From NCBI RefSeq assembly GCF_009936175.1, contig NZ_AP019773.1, positions 372,001-436,000 of the forward strand: a stretch of 64,000 nucleotides of DNA, read 5' to 3'. This DNA comes from Bartonella quintana (GTDB lineage Bacteria > Pseudomonadota > Alphaproteobacteria > Rhizobiales > Rhizobiaceae). Numbering within the stretch: the first letter of the stretch is position 1; every line of letters starts with the position of its first letter. Under the pieces are notes generated by a model. That model was not told the DNA's origin, did no database searches, and saw only the letters and a list, made by a program, of their open reading frames with translations. The position numbers were made by a program, and so were the translations under genes. Positions 51,723-61,714 of the stretch are shown piece after piece.

Positions 51723-52436
51723 TTAACTTAATGGCGCATAACAAATGTGCTCCAAACCATCATAGCCGCGAAAAGTACCTGTTTTAGGGTTGAAGGAACG
51801 GTATTTTTTCTTGCAATATTGAAGCCAATCATCTGCCCATGGTTGTTGGAGTGGCTTATATCTTGCCGTGGATTGAACTTCATAAATTATTTGACTTTGT
51901 GGGACCTGTTGATAAACAACTTGCGGAACTCCTTGATAAACAATCTGTGGCTGTTCTGGTTTCTTTAGAACATTGCCGAGAACTGCACCTGCGGCAAGGC
52001 CGAGAATACCTGCAGCTAAAGCATCTCCTGAGTTGTTATTATTAGTCACATGATGTTCATATATATGACGGTGTGTTATCTTTTTGCGTTCGACATAACG
52101 ATGTGTTTTGTGTTCAACATGATAATTATTATGTTCTCTCCTTTGATGCTCAACATGATGACGGTGTTGATTATAAGAAGTATAATAAGGTTGATGCTTT
52201 TCAAGAACAGAACGGGAGCTATAATCATTAGAAGAATGAATGTTAAAACGGTGAGAAGGGAAATTCATCTTCATTTCTTTCCTCATACTTCCCATTTCCT
52301 TTTTCATATTATTCATTGTCTTTGTAATATCTTCACCATAACTCCATTTTGTATCCGCAAGCGTTGTGCCTAATGGCATAAAAACGGTTACAGCTGACAT
52401 TGCTGATAATACCGTTAACTTAGTAAATTTTTTCAT
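51723..52436 (-). CDS. His-rich secreted BA14K-family protein
   Basis: From ATG 52436 (MKKFTKLTVLSAMSAVTVFMPLGTTLA), behind AGAAGAG, 237 residues with a signal peptide. A His/Tyr/Asn-rich stretch follows (HRHHVEHQRREHNNYHVEH and similar). Then comes a glycine-zipper helix (ALAAGILGLAAGAVLGNVL), a Gln/Val/Pro linker, and the C-terminal BA14K motif WLQYCKKKYRSFNPKTGTFRGYDGLEHIC. The family is named after an immunoreactive 14-kDa Brucella protein. The histidine stretch might bind metal or heme. Confidence 0.82.
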   Translation of the reverse strand: MKKFTKLTVLSAMSAVTVFMPLGTTLADTKWSYGEDITKTMNNMKKEMGSMRKEMKMNFPSHRFNIHSSNDYSSRSVLEKHQPYYTSYNQHRHHVEHQRREHNNYHVEHKTHRYVERKKITHRHIYEHHVTNNNNSGDALAAGILGLAAGAVLGNVLKKPEQPQIVYQGVPQVVYQQVPQSQIIYEVQSTARYKPLQQPWADDWLQYCKKKYRSFNPKTGTFRGYDGLEHICYAPLS

Positions 52437-52968
52437 AGTGATACTCTTCTGTAAGTTCATATTGTTCACATCTTATCCCTACCAAACTGAATAAAGCCTG
52501 AACGATTTTGGACTTTATTTTGGCACAACGAGTAAAAACATCAGTTAGCTAAGCATTAATTACAAACTTATAGAACAAAAATCAATTACAAAATTACAGA
52601 ACAAAATCGGGAAAAATCTAATTAAAAAAATATACTCTATTCAGATTAATTTAAAAGTGTGTCTTTATAGTTTCTGATCTTTACCATGGCAGTTAAATTC
52701 TACATGAAATACTATTTTCGTGCATCACATGCTCTCATAAGACTTTGAACCTGCATAACAGGCACGAACAACAGATATTGCATCTGTCATCATAGGTTTA
52801 TGGTATTATGATAAGATCCTATTTAACTTGTTTGAGCTATAGAGTGTTGCTTTTTTGATTGCTTTGGAAAGGACGGCTCATAAAAATGAGGCTATACATT
52901 GTATCACTGTATGCAGGGAGTTTTTGATATATTTGATATATGGAAACCTTCTCGTTATTTGTTGTTTC
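52437..52968. other. AT-rich gap between the BA14K gene and repeat copy 2
   Basis: About 530 bases, mostly A and T, with no ORF of interest. Two short TGATATAT repeats occur at about 52926-52940, just before the junction with repeat copy 2. Confidence 0.4.
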
Positions 52969-53847
52969 TGCTTTAGGTTCTATATGCATTTAATTTAAAC
53001 GAGAGAAGCAGGTAGAGTGATGGTCACGTCCCATTTGTTAAGAACAGCAGTGTTACGGGGAAGAAGTATGGCCTCAGTAGCTAATCAAGGATTGGCAAAG
53101 GATTGACCGTTTATGGAGGCTAAGTCTTTCAGATTGTATGAGGGCTGGAAATTTTACCCATCGTTTTATTGAAGATGTTCATTTTATTTTAAAACGGAGT
53201 TTCAAAGGCAAGAATTTGCTTTACCCCTCAAGATAAAGGTGGAGCCTTCATCGCTAAGAGTTATGAAATCTGGTGTCAGAAAGGAATCCTCACAACTGGT
53301 TTTGGTAATGCTTTTCAAGAACTATAGGTTATGATGGTGAAGCTGTGAGAAGGATATCACCTTTTCTCAGATACATCTGTGTGCTGGAAGTTATAGATTG
53401 TTGAGCAGGACTATAGAGAACATCAGCATGAAAGGGCAGTGTTGGCAAAAGTGAGCCAAGATTTGATAACGAAAGGTCATATTGTGATGGATGCTGTGCG
53501 TCAAGCTTTACATTTTTTCTTGACGACAGAGAGCAGACATGACGCTGCTCAAGCAGCTTAGCTTATTGATAGTGGTGAAAATACATCAGTTATTTTGAGA
53601 ATGGTTATGTTCAAAGGTAGCAAAGAGAAGGAGTGAGGAAGCAAGACTGTTTTTCTGTCATTTTCCTTTCTGCTTAAACAAGAGGACAGTACATGACGAT
53701 GTTGAACATTTTTCCAGAGAACGCCACTTTATGGAAGTTACTTTTAATAAATGCGAATATTTCAAACGTATCTCCTTAAATGGGATAAAAGGCTGCTTTT
53801 TTATGGGATTCTTAGTTATGCTTTAATCGCGCTCTGAATTAGAGAGT
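52969..53847 (+). repeat. 879-bp direct repeat, copy 2
   Basis: Near-identical to 31628-32506, with the same orientation, length and internal stops. I count four differences: two in the first 150 bases, one near 53147 and one near 53690. Its left end carries the terminal TGCTTTAG of ispE although there is no ispE here, so this locus is most simply the recipient of a copied ispE-downstream segment. Flanks differ on both sides. Confidence 0.93.
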
Positions 53848-54122
53848 TATTTGTACAGAACTAAGAGTTTAGAAATATTTTTGGAGAGTTTTTATAGTTT
53901 TCAGCTGTTTGGTAACATGTTTGAAGGTGACAAGATTGTTTAAAAAGAAAATATTGGGAGCATTTTCTTGTAGAATTTTTTTCTTACGTTGTTTTTTAGT
54001 TCAATTGGAGCATCATTGATGTTTAGAGAGAATCCATTTTATCGGATAGCGCTGTTTTGGGGGCATCTTATCAGGATTTTAAAGGGGCTAAGATTTATTT
54101 TGAACGGCTTGAGATTTTTAGA

Positions 54123-56396
54123 TCATTTGTTAGAGGAGTTTTTCTTTGTCTTTTGATATTCCAAAATGCCGGTGTCCCTGCTTGGTGCCATGTGATTGAG
54201 ATCTGCTTTGGCAAAAAGACTTGATTCTATCATGGGCTTATGGATGGATTGTTCGCTATGATGTGTTAAAGGATCTTCCGTGGTTGCGAGTTCTATTTTT
54301 TGTAGCTGTTTGATTTCATCACGAAGCCGCGCTGCTTCTTCAAAGTTAAGATCAGCTGCTGCTTCATGCATTGATTTTTTAAGATATTGAATATGCTTTG
54401 CTAAGTTATTGCCAGCTCTGCTGTTTTGTGTAACAAAATCAGAGATATTGGTATGAGGACGATCATTTTTGCTTCCTGAATTGAGAATATCGCTGATATT
54501 TTTTTTGATGCTGGTTGGTGTAATATGGTGCTCTTCATTGTAGGCTATCTGTTTTTGTCGACGTCTTTGTGTCTCTTGCAAGGCTCGTTCTATGGAGCCC
54601 GTGATTGTATCTGCATAAAGTATAACTCGGCCATCTACGTTGCGGGCAGCGCGTCCAATCGTTTGTATGAGCGAAGTTTCGGAGCGCAAAAAGCCTTCTT
54701 TATCTGCATCTAGAATGGCAACAAAACCGCATTCTGGAATATCTAAGCCTTCTCGCAGTAAGTTGATACCGATAAGGACATCAAAAGCACCAAGCCGTAG
54801 ATCGCGAAGAATTTCAATACGTTCTAATGTATCAATGTCAGAATGCATATAATGTACGCGAATACCTTGTTCGTGGAGATATTCTGTCAAATCTTCAGCC
54901 ATACGCTTGGTTAGGACAGTCACCAATGTACGGTAGCCTTTTTGAATTGTATTACGAATTTCGTTCACAACATCATCGACTTGAGTGCTGGCTGGACGAA
55001 CTTCTGTTGGTGGGTCAATGAGTCCTGTTGGGCGAATAATTTGTTCAACAAAAATACCATGGGATTGTTCTATTTCCCAGCGTCCAGGCGTTGCAGAAAC
55101 AGCAATAGTTTGCGGGCGCATGAGATCCCATTCTTCAAAGCGTAAGGGACGATTGTCCATACAGGAGGGGAGGCGAAATCCATATTCTGCTAAGGTCGCT
55201 TTTCGTCGAAAATCACCGCGGTACATACCACAAATTTGGGGAATGGTTACATGGCTTTCATCGATAAAAACAAGAGCGTTGTTTGGAATATATTCGAACA
55301 AGGTTGGTGGTGGTTCACCGGGTTTTCGTCCCGTTAAATAACGTGAATAATTTTCGATACCGGGGCATGAGCCGGTCGTTTCTAACATTTCTAAATCAAA
55401 AATTGTACGCTGTTCTAAACGTTGTGCTTCTAAAAGACGCCCAGCTGCGTTTAATTCATCAAGGCGTTGAACAAGTTCCATTTTGATTGATTTTATTGCC
55501 TGATTTAATGTCGGTCGCGGTGTTACGTAGTGTGAATTGGCATAAATTTTAATAAATTGAAGGTCACTTGTTTTTTGTCCTGTTAGAGGATCAAATTCAG
55601 TAATCGTTTCCACTTCATCACCAAACAATGAAATACGCCAAGCACGATCTTCAAGGTGGGCAGGGAAAATTTCGATTGTATCTCCTCGCACACGAAAGGA
55701 ACCACGAATGAAATTGATATCTTGTCGATGATAATGTTGAGCAACTAAATCAGCCAGTAATTGCCGTTGATTGAGCCGATCTCCTTTTTTTATTTGGAAG
55801 GTCATGGCAGTATAAGTTTCTACCGAACCAATTCCGTAGATACAGGACACAGATGCGACGATAATAACGTCATCACGTTCAAGTACAGCGCGTGTTGCAG
55901 CATGGCGCATACGGTCTATTTGTTCATTTATGGAGGATTCTTTTTCAATATAAGTGTCAGAGCGTGCAACATAGGCTTCCGGCTGATAATAATCGTAATA
56001 AGAGACAAAATATTCGACAGCATTATGGGGAAAAAAGCTTTTAAACTCTCCGTAAAGCTGGGCTGCTAGCGTTTTATTTGGTGCTAAAATTAGAGCAGGG
56101 CGTTGTGTTTTTTCAATAATTTTGGCCATTGTATAGGTTTTTCCCGAACCTGTAACACCCAAAAGCACTTGCGTACGTTCATCCTTTTCAATTCCCTCAA
56201 CCAAAGTTTTAATTGCTTGAGGTTGATCTCCCGCAGCTTCAAAGGATGTTTCAAGTTGCAATGGAATGCCACCTTCAGATTTTTTAGGACGGACAGGGCG
56301 ATGGGGTGCCCATAATGCGCCATTCTTAAAAAATGGATTGTCTGAGGCAATCAGTGCAGAAAGTGCTTCCACTGTTGCTGTGACACCATTTTTCAT
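54123..56396 (-). CDS. uvrB: UvrABC system protein B (excision nuclease subunit)
   Basis: The damage-verifying helicase-like subunit of nucleotide excision repair. It has 757 residues, with an N-terminal extension before [21 protein letters not shown]. Walker [10 protein letters not shown], the beta-hairpin region [10 protein letters not shown], and helicase motifs ([26 protein letters not shown]) are intact. The C-terminal UVR domain ([24 protein letters not shown]) binds UvrA and UvrC. An extra basic/polar tail follows it. AAAGGATG precedes the ATG. Confidence 0.97.
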   Translation of the reverse strand: MKNGVTATVEALSALIASDNPFFKNGALWAPHRPVRPKKSEGGIPLQLETSFEAAGDQPQAIKTLVEGIEKDERTQVLLGVTGSGKTYTMAKIIEKTQRPALILAPNKTLAAQLYGEFKSFFPHNAVEYFVSYYDYYQPEAYVARSDTYIEKESSINEQIDRMRHAATRAVLERDDVIIVASVSCIYGIGSVETYTAMTFQIKKGDRLNQRQLLADLVAQHYHRQDINFIRGSFRVRGDTIEIFPAHLEDRAWRISLFGDEVETITEFDPLTGQKTSDLQFIKIYANSHYVTPRPTLNQAIKSIKMELVQRLDELNAAGRLLEAQRLEQRTIFDLEMLETTGSCPGIENYSRYLTGRKPGEPPPTLFEYIPNNALVFIDESHVTIPQICGMYRGDFRRKATLAEYGFRLPSCMDNRPLRFEEWDLMRPQTIAVSATPGRWEIEQSHGIFVEQIIRPTGLIDPPTEVRPASTQVDDVVNEIRNTIQKGYRTLVTVLTKRMAEDLTEYLHEQGIRVHYMHSDIDTLERIEILRDLRLGAFDVLIGINLLREGLDIPECGFVAILDADKEGFLRSETSLIQTIGRAARNVDGRVILYADTITGSIERALQETQRRRQKQIAYNEEHHITPTSIKKNISDILNSGSKNDRPHTNISDFVTQNSRAGNNLAKHIQYLKKSMHEAAADLNFEEAARLRDEIKQLQKIELATTEDPLTHHSEQSIHKPMIESSLFAKADLNHMAPSRDTGILEYQKTKKNSSNK

Positions 56397-56646
56397 TGCT
56401 GCATCCTTTGATAAAAAAGTGCTTGTGTTTTTGAAGGAAATACTAAGTTTACAACTTAATCGCGATAATGGTAAAATGTTACTTAGTGGTTTTGTTCCGG
56501 TGTACTGGATATTTCATAGGGCATTTTGTTCACTCTTTGAGGAGTTTTCTTGAGTGTTTTTGGGTATGATGACATTTGTAGTTGTTCGTATCCAACATTT
56601 TGTTTGCACTATGATGATGTTCAACAGACTATTTTATCCATAATAT

Positions 56647-56979
56647 TCACCACAGTTGTTGTGGAGAATGACAGTAAGTACTGTGATTTGTTATCGAACG
56701 CACTGTATATGTGTGATAAAGATCATTTCCATCTTTAAATGAGAGGTAACGAGATGATACCCAACCTGTTTGGGCATTATATCTGATTTGGCACCAGTTC
56801 CCTTTACAGCTTTGAATAATTATCAACTCCCCTGCGGGAATTAAACCAAGAAGTGCACACTGAGTGTTTGGTCCCGTTCTAAAATTAAGATTTCTTGTGA
56901 CAAAGGCATCCGCCGCTCCGGATACTGTTGTGGTAAGAAAGAAAGAGACAAACATAAAAAAAATTACTAATTTTTTCAT
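56647..56979 (-). CDS. Secreted SH3-domain protein
   Basis: From ATG 56979 (MKKLVIFFMFVSFFLTTTVSGAADA), 110 residues; the longer frame starts 16 codons earlier without a signal peptide. A bacterial SH3 domain follows: AFVTRNLNFRTGPNTQCALLGLIPAGELIIIQSCKGNWCQIRYNAQTGWVSSRYLSF. Two cysteines could form a disulfide. Such exported SH3 proteins bind peptidoglycan or partners in the envelope; the function is not known. The last 20 residues (after SFKDG) do not belong to the domain and may be frame-shifted sequence. Confidence 0.78.
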   Translation of the reverse strand: MKKLVIFFMFVSFFLTTTVSGAADAFVTRNLNFRTGPNTQCALLGLIPAGELIIIQSCKGNWCQIRYNAQTGWVSSRYLSFKDGNDLYHTYTVRSITNHSTYCHSPQQLW

Positions 56980-57311
56980 TTTTCTGTAGAGAATTTCTAT
57001 AGAGATTTCCCTTCCTTCTCTTTTCATACAAGATCTCCTCTGTTAGGTTATGCTAAAACAGAAAAAAGTACAACTGTTTCTGCTTTCGGCTTTTGATGAT
57101 TAGGAGCGTAATTGTATATTTTAAGCCTAAAAATATGACAGTTTTCTAAATATAATCGGTGAATGCTTCGTATCCCTTTATTATTTTTGTATGGAAAATA
57201 GGGATGCTGTACTATATAATAAAACAATTATAATTTTCGGATTCCAAAAGTAATTTTGGGAGCCGTTTTCTGTTTTTATTAAACCTTCCGTGTAACAGAA
57301 AGGGACGGATT
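56980..57311. other. Intergenic region between the SH3 gene and greA
   Basis: About 330 bases between two divergent genes, AT-rich, with no ORF. The promoters of both genes should be here. Confidence 0.4.
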
Positions 57312-57785
57312 ATGGAAAAAGTTCCGATGACTACAGCTGGTTTTGAAAGTCTTAAAAAAGAATTGCGTTGGCGACAACAAGAGGAGCGTCCACGGATTAT
57401 TGAAGCAATTTCTGAGGCACGTGCGCACGGTGATCTTTCAGAAAACGCCGAATATCACGCTGCTAAAGAGGCGCAAAGTTATAATGAAGGGCGTATAAAT
57501 GAGCTTGAAGACTATATTGCGCGGGCGGAAGTTATTAATGTTTCGCGTCTTTCAGGTGACAAAATTAAATTTGGAGCCACTATCAAGCTTTTGGATGAGG
57601 ATACTGAAGAGAAAAAAGTGTATCAGATCGTTGGTGATCAGGAAGCTGATGTAAAAACAGGTAAAATCTCTATTTCTTCACCTATTGCACGTGCACTTAT
57701 TGGCAAGCAAGAGGGGGATGTGATTGAAGTGAATGCACCGGGTGGTGCGCATAATTATGAGATTATTAAAGTTCAGTATATCTAA
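57312..57785 (+). CDS. greA: Transcription elongation factor GreA
   Basis: It rescues backtracked RNA polymerase by stimulating transcript cleavage. The 157-residue protein has the N-terminal coiled coil with the acidic tip [20 protein letters not shown] and the C-terminal domain with [26 protein letters not shown]. The length and motifs are standard. lpcC follows 6 bp after the stop, a conserved Rhizobiales pair. Confidence 0.96.
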
Positions 57786-57791
57786 ACTATT

Positions 57792-58850
57792 ATGCGTATG
57801 TCTTTAAAAGAGACGGAGGTTATTGCTCCTCACTTTAAAAAGCGCTTATCGGGCGTAACCTCGACCGTTATTCAGCTTATTCCATTACAGCGAAAGCAGG
57901 GTATACATATATCCACTTTGGGGTTTGGGTTACCGAAAAATTTACCAGCTCTTGCTTTTAAGGATCTTTTTGAACTTTGGAAGAGTCCGGTGGGTAAGCC
58001 ATTTCGTATTTGGCATGCACGGCGCAATATTGAGATGCTTTGTGGCGTTTTTTTGCGCGATATTTTACGAATGAAGCTTAAACTCCTCTTTACATCGGCC
58101 TCTCAACGCCATCATAAACCGTTTACCAAATGGTTGATTCGTCGTATGGATAAGGTTATTGCTACTAGTGTATGTACGGGAACCTATCTAGAGGTGCCTC
58201 ATCAGGTTGTCATGCATGGGGTGGATGTTAGGCGTTTTTCACCACCGAAAACTCTTGATGATTGCTTTTCTTCGTCTGGTTTCCCAGGAAAGTATGCGGT
58301 AGGGTGTTTCGGACGTGTGCGCTATTTAAAGGGCACTGATTTGTTTGTGAATGCAATGATAGCATTATTGCCACGCTATCCTGAATGGACAGCGCTTATC
58401 GCTGGTCGGACAACAGAGCAACATTATAATTTTGAAAAAAAATTACGCCAGAAGATTGCTGAAGCTGGATTGGATAATCGCATTATTTTTCTTGGTGAAG
58501 TGCTCAATACACCTTTGTGGTATCGTCGTCTGTCGCTTTATGTGACACCTTCTCGTCTGGAAGGTTTTGGTTTAACACCCTTGGAGGCAATGGCGTCACA
58601 GACAGCTGTTGTGACAAGTGATGTGGGAATTTTTAAAGAATTGGTGGTAGAGGGAACAGGAACAGTCGTTCAAGCCGGAGATGGAGTAGCTTTAACGGAA
58701 GCGATTGAGCCTTATTTTGCTGATTTAGAAAAAACATTGGTAGCAGGAGAAAAAGCTTTAGCGCATGTTCGTACCCACTTTCCTTTGGAAAAAGAAGCAG
58801 CAGAAATTGGGAGTATTTACGAGACAATGTTTGCGGAAAAAACACTTTAA
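57792..58850 (+). CDS. lpcC: Lipopolysaccharide core mannosyltransferase LpcC
   Basis: A GT4-type glycosyltransferase of 352 residues (350 from the second ATG at 57798). It adds a mannose to the lipid A-Kdo core in Rhizobiales. HARRNIEMLCG..., CFGRVRYLKGTDLFVNAM, and the sugar-nucleotide motif PSRLEGFGLTPLEAMAS with its two glutamates identify the family. It directly follows greA. It acts on the cytosolic face of the inner membrane. Confidence 0.88.
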   Translation: MRMSLKETEVIAPHFKKRLSGVTSTVIQLIPLQRKQGIHISTLGFGLPKNLPALAFKDLFELWKSPVGKPFRIWHARRNIEMLCGVFLRDILRMKLKLLFTSASQRHHKPFTKWLIRRMDKVIATSVCTGTYLEVPHQVVMHGVDVRRFSPPKTLDDCFSSSGFPGKYAVGCFGRVRYLKGTDLFVNAMIALLPRYPEWTALIAGRTTEQHYNFEKKLRQKIAEAGLDNRIIFLGEVLNTPLWYRRLSLYVTPSRLEGFGLTPLEAMASQTAVVTSDVGIFKELVVEGTGTVVQAGDGVALTEAIEPYFADLEKTLVAGEKALAHVRTHFPLEKEAAEIGSIYETMFAEKTL

Positions 58851-60009
58851 TATGCTCCAAAACCCTTCTGAAAAGTAGATAGAATGCACTATTTTAAAGC
58901 TTTTTATAAATAAATAGTTCAAGTAAATGCTAAGTAAATACAAATGTTATTTTACAAAATTACATGTCTTTGATGTGATAAAACGCTAAATTCTTAAAAT
59001 TTTTGATAAAAAAACGGAAGTTCATACATCTTAGAATGATGGAGGGGATTGTGATAAATGCCGCAGGTATGGGATTAGTTATTTTTACTCCAAAAATCTT
59101 TGGGGAGCAGAAAAGAGTACTATAATTAATGCATTCAAAGTTCAAGGATTTTAGATGAACTTTGGTAGTGTTGCACCAAGTGTATATGGGCAAAGCAATA
59201 AGACACTTTCCTTCTTTGAAAATAGAGTCTGGTGCTCTTTCTATGAAAACGGATTGTTAAGCTTTTCGTATTGCACTAATGGTGAAAGTAGTCGTGAATT
59301 TTTCAATAATAAAAATTCATATCAGGTGCACTGTAATGATAATATATTGATTAGTAAAGATAATTCATCATTTTGCATATTGAATTAAAGTTCCGAATAC
59401 AATATAAAATTTTTTCATTTCGACCTCATCTTATAATGAATCGAAAAAACCGTTTTCTTGCACATCATAAGAGAGATTGATGTGTGGATAAAAAGCCTTG
59501 AGAAAAGAGGCAATATGCCTCTTGTAAACCGTCTTAATAAGAGCAGATGGGGCACATTGGGAGCTGGTAAATATAACGATGGTGCCCAATTTTCCTTCAA
59601 TAAGTATAAAGAGGTGGTGCTTAATAGAAAAGACATTTTACAAGAAAACCGCTATGTTTTTTAATGACAAAGACTATTCGTACGATATATATAACATGTT
59701 TTATCATCAGTTCCATTTTTGGCAAGAAAGACTGAATAAAAGTGTTATAAGATTTTGACTGATTTGAAAGCTCTTGAGTGATACTTGAGAGATCGTGGTG
59801 AATCACATCTATTTCAAATGACTGATGCGTCCCAGAAAGATAAAGATGGTGCAGGGTTCGGATTTTGTATTGCTCAGGTAACCGATCGTTTGAAGCTTTT
59901 TAAAAATTCTTTAATCAATTGAATAAAGGTTAACTTTTACAACGTGTGTTGTTCATTTTTTTATTTATCTTATAAATTTCTTATCATTACAAAAATCAAA
60001 CGCCATTCA
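58851..60009. other. Decayed region between lpcC and trkH
   Basis: About 1.16 kb without an intact recognisable gene. A 77-codon ORF (59155-59388, MNFGSVAPSVYGQSN...) has no family. The integrase-like scrap at 59458-59664 is the only interpretable piece. The remainder is AT-rich. Confidence 0.5.
59458..59664 (+). pseudogene. Integrase-like N-terminal fragment
   Basis: The 68-codon ORF reads VWIKSLEKRGNMPLVNRLNKSRW then LGAGKYNDGAQFSFNK. The GKYNDGA-x-F-x-F-x-K pattern is like the start of phage-type tyrosine integrases (arm-binding domain), but the catalytic domain is absent. The likely original start is the internal MPLVNRL. A second, more broken copy lies at 39170-39325 on the other strand. 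The assignment is by recollection of the family only. Confidence 0.4.
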
Positions 60010-61416
60010 TTAAAATTGTTCACGCCAGAAAGCGGGGATAAAAAGTACGAAGATGGTTATAATTTCAAGACGTCCAGCGAGCATCAGAAAACTCAAAATC
60101 CATAAGGCATTATCATTAATTGTAGAGAAATTGCCAGTAGGACCAATAATGTCTCCAAAACCTGGGCCAATATTTGAAAGAGCGGTTAAGACGCCGGTAA
60201 AGGCAGAAGTAAAGTCAAGACCAGTTATAAGCAAAAGTGCCGTGCCGATAATAAGACAGAACATATAAAGACATACAAAAAACAAAATTGCTTTAGCAAC
60301 ATCGCTCGATATATTTGAGTGATCATAGTGAGCCTTTACCACGACATTAGGAGAGAGAAGTTGCGCTATATTTGTTTGTGTAATACGCCAAAGGATGATT
60401 AAGCGATTAATTTTCATGCCGCCAGAGGTAGAGCCAGCACATCCACCCGTAAAAGAAACAATGAAAAAAATCCCAAGCGCAAAAGGCCCCCAAAGTTGAT
60501 AATCTTCAGCGCTATAGCCAGTGGTGCTAATGATAGATGAAAGGTGAAAAATGACATCAAGAAAAATCCAGTGGAAAGCGCGATGATCATGAAAACGCAA
60601 CCATGCTGCTAAAGCAAAGCTAAAGAGAAAAACAATATTGAGAAAAACGATCACTTGTGGGTCAATAAAGCGTTTGGAGTGGCCCGGAAGCACTAGTTTA
60701 ACATAAAGCACGAAGGGTAAAGCAGAGAGCAACATGAAGATTGTTGAAATAATCAAAATAGCTGGTTTATCAGAAAAATAACCAAAAGAGGCGTCATGGG
60801 TCGAAAAACCAGCTGTTGCTATTGTACTCATTGCATGATTGATAGCGTCAAATAAGCTCATGCCAGAAGCAAAATAAGAGAGCATACAGGCAAGTGTTAG
60901 CCCAACATAAGCTATGATAATTCCATTGGCAATCTGGTTGATGCGGGGCAATATTTTTTCAGATTTATCTGAGGATTCCATATGAAAAAGCCGCACTCCA
61001 CCAACACGCAGCGAAGGCAAAAGCAATAAGGCTAAACCAATAAAGCCAATGCCCCCAATCCAGCATATGATAGAACGCCATAATAAAATACTTCGAGATA
61101 AATTATCAAGACCTGTGATCACTGTAGAGCCTGTGGTTGTAATCCCAGAGACGGATTCAAAGATTGCTCCTGCTAGAGAAATTGGGAGATGGGAAAGATA
61201 AAGAGGTAAGGCGCCGACGACGCTTCCTGTTAACCAAAGGCAAACAGTGAGCATAAAGCCAAGCCGTGCCGAAAAACGACAGGTAGCACCTTTGGTTGCA
61301 AGAAGAATCAGCGTTGCTAATATAGTGGTCATGGCGCAAGAGCAGACAAAGGTTATCCAATTACGGTTGCTGTCGTGTAAATCGGCCAAAATTGGCAAAA
61401 GCATTGCTCCTCCCAT
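60010..61416 (-). CDS. trkH: Trk potassium uptake protein, TrkH
   Basis: The K+-conducting membrane subunit of the Trk system. Four pore-loop repeats are visible: ESVSGITTTGSTVI, NHAMSTIATAGFST, SSIISTTGYSAEDY and LTALSNIGPGFGDI. From ATG 61416 it has 468 residues. In-frame sequence upstream (CARFALI before the ATG) also resembles TrkH N termini, but there is no ATG, GTG or TTG before an upstream stop. GGGAGGAG just after this ATG could serve the later ATG (five codons in). The N terminus is therefore uncertain. Confidence 0.92.
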   Translation of the reverse strand: MGGAMLLPILADLHDSNRNWITFVCSCAMTTILATLILLATKGATCRFSARLGFMLTVCLWLTGSVVGALPLYLSHLPISLAGAIFESVSGITTTGSTVITGLDNLSRSILLWRSIICWIGGIGFIGLALLLLPSLRVGGVRLFHMESSDKSEKILPRINQIANGIIIAYVGLTLACMLSYFASGMSLFDAINHAMSTIATAGFSTHDASFGYFSDKPAILIISTIFMLLSALPFVLYVKLVLPGHSKRFIDPQVIVFLNIVFLFSFALAAWLRFHDHRAFHWIFLDVIFHLSSIISTTGYSAEDYQLWGPFALGIFFIVSFTGGCAGSTSGGMKINRLIILWRITQTNIAQLLSPNVVVKAHYDHSNISSDVAKAILFFVCLYMFCLIIGTALLLITGLDFTSAFTGVLTALSNIGPGFGDIIGPTGNFSTINDNALWILSFLMLAGRLEIITIFVLFIPAFWREQF

Positions 61417-61714
61417 GATTAATGCAAAACGTGCACAAACATTGATAATAAATTGAAAAATGGTTGTTCCCTATCTCTGTATCTATTTTTATTACGGTTT
61501 TGTGTTTATGAGAATTTATGTTTCTCTCTTTATAGGATAAAGATTAATTTTTATGTTAAACATACCTTAATAAATTGGCAATCAAACGTTTTCACCAAAC
61601 TCAAGAAGAAGTGTGTATACACTATAATTTAGGCTGTTGAAAAATGTTTTTTTTAAGGCAACATTTCGCTATAATTTATAGAGTGCTTAAGTAACAAAAA
61701 ATGAAAGGGATTTT

